Assembly (NCBI RefSeq): GCF_003574965.1
Contig: NZ_CP032317.1
Coordinates: 2,480,001-2,544,000 of the forward strand
Length of the DNA: 64,000 nt
Source: Hymenobacter oligotrophus
GTDB taxonomy: Bacteria; Bacteroidota; Bacteroidia; Cytophagales; Hymenobacteraceae
Direction of reading: 5' to 3'
A program made the translations under genes and the position numbers. The notes under the pieces are model-generated. The model saw only the letters and a list, made by a program, of their open reading frames with translations. It had not been told where the DNA came from and did no database searches. This document shows, in pieces, positions 1 to 7,906 of the stretch (its first letter is position 1; each line of letters starts with the position of its first letter).

Positions 1-303
1 AATCTTCTTGTTGGCCTGATCAAAAGTGTATTTGCCGTTGATCGACTGCGTGGGCGAAGTCATTACGTACTGGCCGTTGGCGAAAAAGCGGATTTCCTCC
101 TGCTTTTGCTCCGAGGTTTGCTTCACCTTGTCGCCGGTGGCATCTTCTTCGCGGCGGGTTTTCCAGATTTTGCTTTCGGTGCCGTAGAGCATGTTCTGGC
201 CTTCTACCTTGCCTTCTTTGCTGCCGCAGGCATACATTACGAGCGTTAGCATCAGCAGCAAAGTGCCCAGGTAGTGGAGTGGTGTGTTAAATGCGCGTGT
301 CAT
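1..303 (-). CDS. Partial lipoprotein, lipocalin-like N-terminal part
   Basis: The reading frame starts at the ATG at 303 and is open through all 101 codons to base 1, so only the N-terminal part is present. It begins with a signal peptide (MTRAFNTPLHYLGTLLLM...) ending in VMYAC, a loose lipobox with Cys26 as the likely acylated residue, so I expect an outer-membrane or periplasmic lipoprotein. The mature part has a Trp near the start of a strand (KIWKT), then EIRFFANGQYV and NGKYTFD, a pattern common in small lipocalin-like domains of Bacteroidetes. That family call is a guess from pattern alone; function is unknown. It is divergent from the LysM gene. Confidence 0.7.
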   Translation of the reverse strand, partial: MTRAFNTPLHYLGTLLLMLTLVMYACGSKEGKVEGQNMLYGTESKIWKTRREEDATGDKVKQTSEQKQEEIRFFANGQYVMTSPTQSINGKYTFDQANKKI

Positions 304-512
304 GGGGTGTCTGGAATGAAATAGAACAGAAGAGTTCGGCGGGTGCCGCGCGGCCGAGTTGGCAAGCGCTGCGCCGTTACTTACGCGCCTTGCTGCAAAG
401 GGTTAAGCGCGCAACTATCTGCGGCAGGGTGCGTACACCCAAGCCGAGCCAATGGGCGCTTACTTAAGCCCCAACGCTCTGTTCCGCACCTACTTACCTA
501 GACCTCACAACC

Positions 513-821
513 ATGGGACTGTTCGATTTCCTCAGCGATAAGGGCGAGAAAAAGCCCGTACAACCTACGCAACCCCAAAAGCCAGCTGGCGGCGCGGCCG
601 ATTTCTTTGGCAATCCGCAACAAGCTCAGCAAGCACAACCTGCCGCCGCGCAAGGCGAAAGCTATACCGTAGTAAGCGGCGATTCGCTCTCGAAAATTGC
701 CAAAAAGCATTACGGCGACGCCTCCAAGTGGCACCAGATTTACGACGCCAATAAGTCGACGATTGGCTCCAACCCCGACCACATCGAGGTGGGCCAGGTG
801 CTGAAGCTGCCCAAATTGTAA
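513..821 (+). CDS. Small LysM-domain protein
   Basis: A 102-residue protein. Residues 1-45 are a Gln/Pro/Ala-rich linker with no signal peptide, and residues 50-100 form one LysM domain (YTVVSGDSLSKIAKKHYGD through IEVGQVLKLPKL). LysM binds N-acetylglucosamine polymers such as peptidoglycan. The layout resembles YgaU/Kbp-type cytoplasmic or periplasmic LysM proteins but without the BON domain. The ATG at 513 is the only sensible start. The gene stands alone, divergent from the edge lipoprotein, and is followed by an intrinsic terminator. Its true ligand and location are not clear from sequence. Confidence 0.85.
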   Translation: MGLFDFLSDKGEKKPVQPTQPQKPAGGAADFFGNPQQAQQAQPAAAQGESYTVVSGDSLSKIAKKHYGDASKWHQIYDANKSTIGSNPDHIEVGQVLKLPKL

Positions 822-845
822 GCCCAGCTTACTCCCAGAACTGCA

Positions 846-876
846 ACGCCTAGGTCCGACCCCTAGGCGTTTTTTT
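846..876 (+). terminator. Intrinsic terminator built from two CCTAGG sites
   Basis: A perfect 9-bp stem (846-854 with 862-870) with a 7-nt loop is followed by six T residues. Each arm contains one CCTAGG. It lies 24 nt after the LysM stop codon. Confidence 0.9.
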
Positions 877-992
877 ATGACTACTTGGCCCGCTATCAGA
901 CAAAGCAAATTGCTGATTGCAAATGAATTACACATCAGCATTCAGTTATTAGACTTACAGTTTTCATCACTCTGAAAAAACTTTTTGCCGGA

Positions 993-1023
993 TTTGCGTT
1001 TTAGGCAACCGGTACTACCTTTG
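993..1023 (+). promoter_or_regulatory. Bacteroidetes-type promoter of the met locus
   Basis: TTTG at 993-996 and TACCTTTG at 1016-1023 are separated by 19 nt, matching the -33/-7 consensus of the primary sigma factor of Bacteroidetes. Transcription would start near 1030, just upstream of the SAM riboswitch. Confidence 0.75.
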
Positions 1024-1061
1024 TGCCAGCCCGGCTTACGGCCCGGCGTTTTTTGAAGCAT

Positions 1062-1172
1062 GGTTTATTCCGAAGCGGCGAGAGAACAGGCTCGATGACC
1101 CGCTGGCAACCACCGGCAACGCACAAGCCGGCAGGTGCCAAGTCCTGCCCCCACCGAGGGGACAAATAAATA
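1062..1172 (+). promoter_or_regulatory. S-box (SAM) riboswitch
   Basis: The leader carries the S-box core: GAGAGAACAGGCTCGATGA, GGCAACC and GGTGCCAAGTCC in the right order. Helices I can pair by eye are P1 (TTTATT 1064-1069 with AATAAA 1165-1170), P2 (AGCGG 1074-1078 with CCGCT near 1101), P3 (CCGGC with GCCGG around an A-rich loop) and P4 (GTCC 1142-1145 with GGAC 1160-1163). It precedes metY, metX and hom, the expected targets of SAM repression. No poly-T terminator follows at once; the next element is a small Cys-rich ORF beginning 8 nt after the aptamer. The exact S-box subclass would need a covariance model. Confidence 0.88.
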
Positions 1173-1179
1173 GCGTGCT

Positions 1180-1341
1180 ATGGATACCTACCCGCACCCC
1201 TACCACACTCTTTCGCAGTTCCGCGCTACCGCGGCGCCCGCTACAGCTATGCTTGTAGCCGTTCGCCCCGCCCCCGCGACCATGATGCAGCCGCAAGCTA
1301 TGCGTGCTGCCGCAGCGGTGTGTTGTTGCTGTTGTTGGTAG
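1180..1341 (+). CDS. Cys-rich leader peptide ORF (ends in CCCCCW)
   Basis: An in-frame ORF of 53 codons starts at ATG 1180, right after the riboswitch, and ends with five Cys codons (TGT TGT TGC TGT TGT), a Trp codon and TAG. Internal ATGs at 1249, 1282, 1285 and 1300 would give shorter peptides; the last would read MRAAAAV followed by Cys5-Trp. The body is low-complexity Ala/Pro/Thr, with no domain or membrane segment. Five contiguous Cys codons, mostly TGT in a GC-rich genome, at the end of a leader ORF in front of a sulfur amino acid operon is the hallmark of ribosome-mediated attenuation. I infer that slow decoding when Cys-tRNA is scarce changes folding or Rho access of the region 1342-1548. 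Translation is not proven. Confidence 0.65.
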   Translation: MDTYPHPYHTLSQFRATAAPATAMLVAVRPAPATMMQPQAMRAAAAVCCCCCW

Positions 1342-1349
1342 TTAGCCCC

Positions 1350-2934
<1,585 letters not shown>

Positions 2935-2949
2935 AGGGAGGGAAAACTT

Positions 2950-3132
2950 GGAAGCCCATCCACTGCCATGGTACGGGGCTTCCCTTCCAGCAAGGCACCT
3001 AGGCGAAGCGCTTCGGGAGAAAGTGCTTCGCCGCCGCTTCGGCTCCTTTGCTTTCCGGCCCCCTTTATCTGCTCGAGGGGGCCGGGAGCAAAGAATGACT
3101 TACCACCGCACGCCTAGTGGTGGCGGTGTTTT
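2950..3132 (+). promoter_or_regulatory. Cluster of inverted repeats ahead of metX
   Basis: The metY-metX gap holds several hairpins: GGAAGCCC 2950-2957 with GGGCTTCC 2976-2983; a 10-bp stem 3055-3064 with 3076-3085, extended outward by TTTGCT/AGCAAA; and CACCGC 3104-3109 with GCGGTG 3123-3128 followed by TTTT at 3129-3132. The last resembles an intrinsic terminator and ends 35 nt before the metX ATG; an alternative pairing ACCAC 3102-3106 with GTGGT 3117-3121 is possible. It may tune metX-hom relative to metY, or may only be terminator/repeat debris. Confidence 0.45.
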
Positions 3133-3167
3133 ACCACTCCTTTCAGCCTTACCCGAAAGGACCTGCT

Positions 3168-4202
3168 ATGAGCCAACAACAAACCTTAACCCTGGCCCAA
3201 CCGCTGCCGCTGGAGTGCGGCGGCGAGCTGGCCGGGGCACAAATTGCCTACCACACCTACGGCACCCTTAGCCCCGCGCGCGACAACGTGCTGTGGGTGT
3301 GCCATGCCCTCACGGCCAATGCCGATGTAGTAAGCTGGTGGCCCGGCTTGGTGGGCGCTGGCCACTACTACGACCCGGCCGAATGGTTTATTGTGTGTGC
3401 TAATGTGTTGGGTTCGTGCTACGGCAGCGCTGGCCCACTCACGCCGGTGTTGCCGCACAACCGGCCGCTGTACCAAGCTTTTCCGCGCCTTACGGTGCGC
3501 GACTTGGTTGCCGCGCACGAGCAACTGCGTCAGCACCTAGGCATCGAGAAGATACATACCGTTATCGGTGGCTCCCTAGGTGGGCAGCAGGCGTTGGAGT
3601 GGGCCATTGCGCACCCCAAGCGGTTCGAACACCTGGTGCTGTTGGCCACCAACGCGCGGCACTCGCCCTGGGGCATTGCCTTCAACGAGGCGCAGCGCCT
3701 AGCTATTCAGGCCGATTGCACCTACCAGGGCGGCGGGCCCGAAGGCGGCGTGGCGGGTTTGCGGGCTGCCCGGGCTGTTGCCTTGCTCAGCTACCGCAGC
3801 TACGATGCCTACGGTCGCACCCAAGCCGAGCCCGACGAGGATACGCTGCCGGCTTTTTACCGGGCCAGCTCCTATCAGCAATACCAAGGCGACAAGCTGA
3901 CGGCGCGCTTCAATGCCTACAGCTACGTTACGCTGTCGCACATCATGGATTCGCACAACGTGGGCCGCGGGCGCAATGGCTTAGAAGCTGCGCTGGCGCA
4001 GGTGCAAGCGCGCACGCTGGTGCTCGGCATTTCGTCGGATGTGCTGTTTCCGCCGGCCGAACAGCAGTTTATTGCCCGCCACATACCCGGCGCCATGTAC
4101 GCCGAAATGGATTCGCCCTACGGCCACGACGGTTTTCTGATCGAAACCGCGCAAATCACGCATTTCCTCGAACGTTTCTATGTCCAAACCTTCGTCCACT
4201 AA
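3168..4202 (+). CDS. metX: Homoserine O-acetyltransferase
   Basis: A 344-residue alpha/beta-hydrolase that acetylates homoserine with acetyl-CoA, the committed step of methionine synthesis in the direct sulfhydrylation route. The catalytic triad is readable: Ser136 in GGSLGGQQ, Asp291 in SSDVLFPP and His320 in YGHDGFLIE; the family motif TNARHSPW is also present. I chose ATG 3168 over the longer frame from 3117 because AAAGGA lies 7 nt upstream and the family N-terminus begins here. It overlaps hom by 23 nt, so the two are translationally linked. A CCTAGG site encodes part of the nucleophile elbow. Confidence 0.93.
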   Translation: MSQQQTLTLAQPLPLECGGELAGAQIAYHTYGTLSPARDNVLWVCHALTANADVVSWWPGLVGAGHYYDPAEWFIVCANVLGSCYGSAGPLTPVLPHNRPLYQAFPRLTVRDLVAAHEQLRQHLGIEKIHTVIGGSLGGQQALEWAIAHPKRFEHLVLLATNARHSPWGIAFNEAQRLAIQADCTYQGGGPEGGVAGLRAARAVALLSYRSYDAYGRTQAEPDEDTLPAFYRASSYQQYQGDKLTARFNAYSYVTLSHIMDSHNVGRGRNGLEAALAQVQARTLVLGISSDVLFPPAEQQFIARHIPGAMYAEMDSPYGHDGFLIETAQITHFLERFYVQTFVH

Positions 4203-5451
4203 CCCCCACACCCGCATTGGGCTAATTGGTTTCGGCTGCGTTGGGCAGGGCCTGTTCGAGATTTTGGAGCGGCACCCCGAAGCTGGTTTTGAGGTGGTGC
4301 GCATCGCCGTGAAGACCCCCACCAAGCTGCGTGCCTTGCCGGTTAGCCGCTTTGAGTTTCAGGCCGATGAACTGCTGCACGACGCCGACCTGGATATACT
4401 GGTAGAGGTTATCGACGATGCGGCCGAAGCTTTCCGGCTGGTGAGTTCGGCCTTGCGCCTGGGCAAGCGGGTGATTACGGCCAACAAGGCCATGGTGGCC
4501 CGGCACTTGCCCGAACTGCTGCAATTGCAGCGCGATTTTGGCGGCACGCTGTTATACGAAGCAGCTGTGTGCGGTAGTATCCCAGTCGTTCGCACCCTCG
4601 ACAGCTACTTTGGCCAGGAGCCGCTGCGCTCGGTAAGCGGCATCTTCAATGGTTCCTCCAACTACGTGCTCACGCGCATGAGCGAGGGCGGCTCCGACTA
4701 CGCCGAGGCCTTGGCCGAAGCCCAAGCGCAAGGCTTTGCCGAAACCGACCCCACGCTTGACATGGCAGCTTTCGATCCTAGGTCGAAAGCGGTGATACTG
4801 GCCGCCCATGCCTACGGCTTGCTGCTGAACCCCGACGACGTGCTGAATCTAGGCATCGAAAACATTTCGTCGGCCGACATTCGCTACGCCGCCGAGCGCG
4901 GCCAGAAGATTAAGGTAGTGGCCAGCTTGCAGCCCTTGCCGGGCGGCGGCGCTACCGTGTTTGTAACCCCTCAGCTGGTTTCGGCCGATTCGCCGCTGTA
5001 TGCCGTGGAGCGCGAGTTCAACGGCGTAGTAGTGGAAGCCGAGTTTGCCGGCCAGCACTTTTGGCGCGGCCGCGGTGCCGGCGGCCACCCCACCGGCTCG
5101 GCCGTGCTTTCCGACCTAGCAGCCCTACGCAACGGCTTCCGCTACCGCTACGATAAGCTGAGCGCCGCTGCCACGGATACTGCTGAGGCAACGCCGGATC
5201 TGGAGCTGGAAGTGTACCTGCGCAATGCTCCCGAAGTGCTGCAGCACGCCCTAGGTGTTACCAACGAATTGGGCGCGGCCATAGCAGCTACTTCGGCACC
5301 GGTAGGCTTCCTAGGTTATGTCCGCCTGAAGCAGCTACACCAGCACCGCGATGCGCTACGCGCCGCCGGCGCATTCGTGGCCCGCACGGGCAAAACACGG
5401 CAAGCGGTTGCTCAGCCGCCGCAACTAGCCACCGAGCTTGTGGCCGAATAA
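4180..5451 (+). CDS. hom: Homoserine dehydrogenase
   Basis: A 423-residue NAD(P)-dependent dehydrogenase converting aspartate semialdehyde to homoserine, feeding metX directly. The N-terminal Rossmann motif reads LIGFGCVGQGLFE, followed by ITANKAMVARHLPEL (nucleotide-binding domain) and the catalytic-domain signature SGIFNGSSNYVLTRM with ETDPTLDM downstream. The C-terminal 95 residues are an ACT-like region (LEVYLRNAPEVLQHALGVT). It stands alone and is not fused to aspartokinase. The start ATG 4180 lies inside metX. Its stop codon is embedded in the large palindrome that separates it from the convergent esterase gene. Confidence 0.92.
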   Translation: MSKPSSTNPHTRIGLIGFGCVGQGLFEILERHPEAGFEVVRIAVKTPTKLRALPVSRFEFQADELLHDADLDILVEVIDDAAEAFRLVSSALRLGKRVITANKAMVARHLPELLQLQRDFGGTLLYEAAVCGSIPVVRTLDSYFGQEPLRSVSGIFNGSSNYVLTRMSEGGSDYAEALAEAQAQGFAETDPTLDMAAFDPRSKAVILAAHAYGLLLNPDDVLNLGIENISSADIRYAAERGQKIKVVASLQPLPGGGATVFVTPQLVSADSPLYAVEREFNGVVVEAEFAGQHFWRGRGAGGHPTGSAVLSDLAALRNGFRYRYDKLSAAATDTAEATPDLELEVYLRNAPEVLQHALGVTNELGAAIAATSAPVGFLGYVRLKQLHQHRDALRAAGAFVARTGKTRQAVAQPPQLATELVAE

Positions 5452-5490
5452 CCCGAACGGGCTGCCTACCTAGGCAGCCCGTTCGGGTTA
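5449..5490. terminator. Bidirectional terminator palindrome containing both stop codons
   Basis: A perfect inverted repeat with 20-nt arms (5449-5468 and 5471-5490) and a 2-nt centre, which folds as a hairpin of about 17 bp. The TAA of hom is the left end and the TAA of the minus-strand esterase is the right end, so one sequence gives stop codons and a terminator to both genes. CCTAGG lies at the centre. Confidence 0.85.
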
Positions 5491-6711
5491 TTGCAAGATG
5501 ATGGTTCGGCCCTGCAGCCCTTCGCCGCTGAGGTAATAAGCACCCTCGGGCAGGTTGCCGCGCGGAATCAGCATACGCGGCTTGTCCCACAGAAAGCGGC
5601 GCACCACGCGGCCTTGCGTATCAATCAACTCTACTTGCCGGGGCTTGAATACCGGCTGGCCAGTTGCCTCCAGCACGATGAGTTGCTGGGCGGGCACTGG
5701 GTAGATCTGCAATTCGCTGGCTTGGCGGTTGCTTGGGGCGGCGCTCAGCACCGTACCCGGCTGGCGCAGCAACGGCCGCAAAAAAGCCCGTACGGTCTGG
5801 TAAGTCGTGTCGAAATACGCGACACTGCTGGGGCTGCTGCCGTTGTAGGGCACGTGCGGCGCGTTGCTCAAGGTGCGCAGCACGTTGGGTATACCTAGGG
5901 CATCGGCGCGTGGCTTAATAACACCGCTGCCAAAAAGCCGGGGCGAAGCGGCGTAGCCCCAAGCTTTGCCTACGCCGTAGGGCACCACGCCATCGGCGGT
6001 GCCGTGCACGCTGCACAGGGGCACGTTGCCGGGCTCGAGCCAGCTTAGGCTACCTAGGGCGCCGCACAAATTAATAACACCTGCTACCCGACTGCTGTAA
6101 CCGAGATTGCCGCTGTTGCCCTCGAGGCCGCCTAACGAGTTCAGGTTGATGTACGAAGGCACTTCGCTGGGCTTATCGAGGTAACCAACTTGCAGGGCCA
6201 TGAATCCGCCCGCCGACGAACCGGCGGCAAAAATGTAGCTCGGGTGCACACGGTATTGGCGCGCAGTGGCTGCATCGCGCCGGAAAAACCGGATGGAGGC
6301 CCGCATATCCTGCGTGGCGCGCAGGGCGGCTTGGCCTACGTTGAGGCTATCAAGCGGAAAGAAACCTAGGCGGTAATCGATGCTGGCAGCCACGTAGCCT
6401 AGCTGGGCCATGCGCGTGCAAATGGCGTTCATGAACGCATCGTCGCGGTTGCCGGTGAGAAAAGCGCCTTCGTGAGCAAACACAATAAGCGGGCGTCGGC
6501 GCACGGTGTCGCCGGTGGGCTCGTAGAGGTTTAGGCGCAGTACCTGGGTAGTGCCGCTGAGGTTGGCCGCCGAGCCGTATTCCACCCCGCGCGTAACGGT
6601 TACCTGCTGAAAGCGCGGCTGCCAGTAGCGGCCACCTGTAGTATCGATTTGCGCTAGCACGGGGTAGCACCCCAGCAGCAACATAACCCAGGCAAGGAGT
6701 AGCTGTTTCAT
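5488..6711 (-). CDS. Secreted alpha/beta-hydrolase esterase with T9SS sorting domain
   Basis: About 407 residues from the ATG at 6711 (MKQLLLAWVM...), preferred to the ATG at 6720 because it begins with Lys followed by the hydrophobic core. The signal peptide ends PVLA before Gln21. The hydrolase domain (about 60-310) has the oxyanion-hole motif FAHEGAFLTGN, nucleophile Ser166 in GSSAG, an acid residue near HGTADGVVPY and a late His in APHVPYNG, as in carboxylesterase/lipase families. The last 75 residues (SELQIYPVPAQQL...GRTIILQ) form a Por-type (type A) sorting domain, so it should cross the outer membrane through the T9SS. The substrate is unknown. Confidence 0.85.
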   Translation of the reverse strand: MKQLLLAWVMLLLGCYPVLAQIDTTGGRYWQPRFQQVTVTRGVEYGSAANLSGTTQVLRLNLYEPTGDTVRRRPLIVFAHEGAFLTGNRDDAFMNAICTRMAQLGYVAASIDYRLGFFPLDSLNVGQAALRATQDMRASIRFFRRDAATARQYRVHPSYIFAAGSSAGGFMALQVGYLDKPSEVPSYINLNSLGGLEGNSGNLGYSSRVAGVINLCGALGSLSWLEPGNVPLCSVHGTADGVVPYGVGKAWGYAASPRLFGSGVIKPRADALGIPNVLRTLSNAPHVPYNGSSPSSVAYFDTTYQTVRAFLRPLLRQPGTVLSAAPSNRQASELQIYPVPAQQLIVLEATGQPVFKPRQVELIDTQGRVVRRFLWDKPRMLIPRGNLPEGAYYLSGEGLQGRTIILQ

Positions 6712-6780
6712 GGCCAACAACGTGAGCTTTAGCGTACGGCAATAAGCGGCATCGGTAGCATACTACCGCATTCTTCGGCG

Positions 6781-6788
6781 TAGGTTTG
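6781..6788 (+). promoter_or_regulatory. -7 promoter element of the LD-carboxypeptidase gene
   Basis: TAGGTTTG matches TAnnTTTG and lies 19 nt before the ATG. No convincing -33 TTG is present, so the site is only probable. Confidence 0.45.
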
Positions 6789-6807
6789 CAGCTCAGCTCT
6801 CCTTGCC

Positions 6808-7734
6808 ATGCCTACTACGCCTCCTGCGCTCCGCCCCCACGACCGGGTAGCCATTGTGTGCCCCGCCCGCAAAGTTTCGCACGATGAACTTGCCGCCGCC
6901 ATTGCCGTGCTCGAAAGCTGGGACCTGGAGGTAGTGCTGGGCGAAACAGTGGCCGCCGAGCATCACCAGTTTGCCGGCCCCGACGAAGTGCGCATCCGCG
7001 ACTTTCAGCGGCAGCTCGACGACCCCAGCATCCGGGCAATCCTGTGCGCCCGCGGCGGCTACGGCACCCCGCGCATCATCGACCACCTCGATTTTTCGCG
7101 CTTTGCCGAGCAGCCGAAGTGGATTGCAGGCTTCTCCGACATTACCACCCTCAACTGCCACCTGCTGGCCCTAGGTCACGAGAGCATTCATGGCGTAATG
7201 CCACTGCTGTTCAATCAGCCTGGCGGCGAGTTGGCCCTCGAAAGCCTGCGCCGGGCTTTGTTTGGCGAGCCGGTGAGCTACACAGCCCCCGCGCACGCAC
7301 TCAACCGCCTAGGTACTGCCGAGGGCGAGCTGATTGGCGGCAACCTTAGCCTGCTGCAAACCCTCAGCGGTACGCCCTCCGACTGCCCCACCGCCGGCCG
7401 TATTCTGTTTCTGGAGGATATCGATGAGTACCTCTACAACGTCGACCGCATGATGGTGCACCTCGACCGCTCGGGCAAGCTGCGCGACTTGGCTGGCTTG
7501 GTAGTCGGGCACTTCACCAACCCACAGGACAACGCCATTCCGTTCGGCCAAACCAGCTACGAAATCATCGACAGCTACGCCCGCAAGTACCAGTTTCCGG
7601 TGGCCTACAACTTCCCCGTAGGCCACGAGCCCGAGAACATGGCCCTGATTTGCGGCCGCCGCGCCCGGCTGGTAGTTACTGAAGCCGGCACTCGGTTGGA
7701 GTACGCTGGGAGTGCCGTAGCGCGGACTTTGTAG
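6808..7734 (+). CDS. ldcA: LD-carboxypeptidase (peptidase family S66)
   Basis: A 308-residue serine peptidase that removes the terminal D-Ala from murein tetrapeptides during peptidoglycan recycling, in the cytoplasm. The nucleophile is Ser110 in AGFSDITTL, preceded by the family motif CARGGYGTPRIID. The other S66 residues fit the Glu in FLEDIDEYLYNVDRM and the His in PVGHEPENMAL. There is no signal peptide. It is divergent from the esterase and convergent with glutaminyl cyclase. The last residues and stop codon (SAVARTL) lie inside a GC-rich hairpin that looks like a dispersed repeat, so the C-terminus may vary between related strains. Confidence 0.9.
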   Translation: MPTTPPALRPHDRVAIVCPARKVSHDELAAAIAVLESWDLEVVLGETVAAEHHQFAGPDEVRIRDFQRQLDDPSIRAILCARGGYGTPRIIDHLDFSRFAEQPKWIAGFSDITTLNCHLLALGHESIHGVMPLLFNQPGGELALESLRRALFGEPVSYTAPAHALNRLGTAEGELIGGNLSLLQTLSGTPSDCPTAGRILFLEDIDEYLYNVDRMMVHLDRSGKLRDLAGLVVGHFTNPQDNAIPFGQTSYEIIDSYARKYQFPVAYNFPVGHEPENMALICGRRARLVVTEAGTRLEYAGSAVARTL

Positions 7735-7832
7735 TCCGCGTCCGCGGATAGTAATTTCTGACCTATGGCGGCGCGTATAGCGCAGGCTTGGCTACGCCTT
7801 CCTGCGGTTCAGCCCGCGCTACACGCGCCGCC
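7721..7832. repeat. GC-rich REP-like inverted-repeat element
   Basis: It begins with an 8-bp stem CGCGGACT/AGTCCGCG (7721-7740, TTGT loop) overlapping the ldcA stop, then carries a larger inverted repeat whose 17-nt arms (7767-7783 and 7816-7832) match at 16 of 17 positions. It encodes nothing evident. The form suggests a REP/MITE-like intergenic repeat; copy number elsewhere cannot be judged from this window. Confidence 0.55.
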
Positions 7833-7843
7833 AGTTCTAGTAG

Positions 7844-7890
7844 AAACAGCGGCGCCCGTTCAGACTGATACTGAACGGGCGCCGCTGTTT
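7844..7890. terminator. Bidirectional terminator between ldcA and glutaminyl cyclase
   Basis: A perfect 20-bp inverted repeat (7844-7863 with 7871-7890) and a 7-nt loop. The arm ends AAA/TTT give short U-tails in both directions. It serves the convergent gene ends. Confidence 0.85.
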
Positions 7891-7906
7891 TGTAGCTCTG
7901 TCAACG

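Noticed and set aside
498-941. Minus-strand open frame over the LysM gene
   Set aside because: Pure antisense shadow of a well-supported gene; GC-rich DNA gives many such frames.
878-976. 32-codon ORF between the LysM terminator and the met promoter
   Set aside because: No ribosome-binding signal, starts inside the terminator tail and lies in promoter-proximal AT-rich DNA.
1024-1056. Repeated GCCCGGC with a T-run just after the met transcription start, as a leader terminator
   Set aside because: The two copies are direct repeats, and only a 4-bp CCGG self-pair is possible, so no convincing hairpin.
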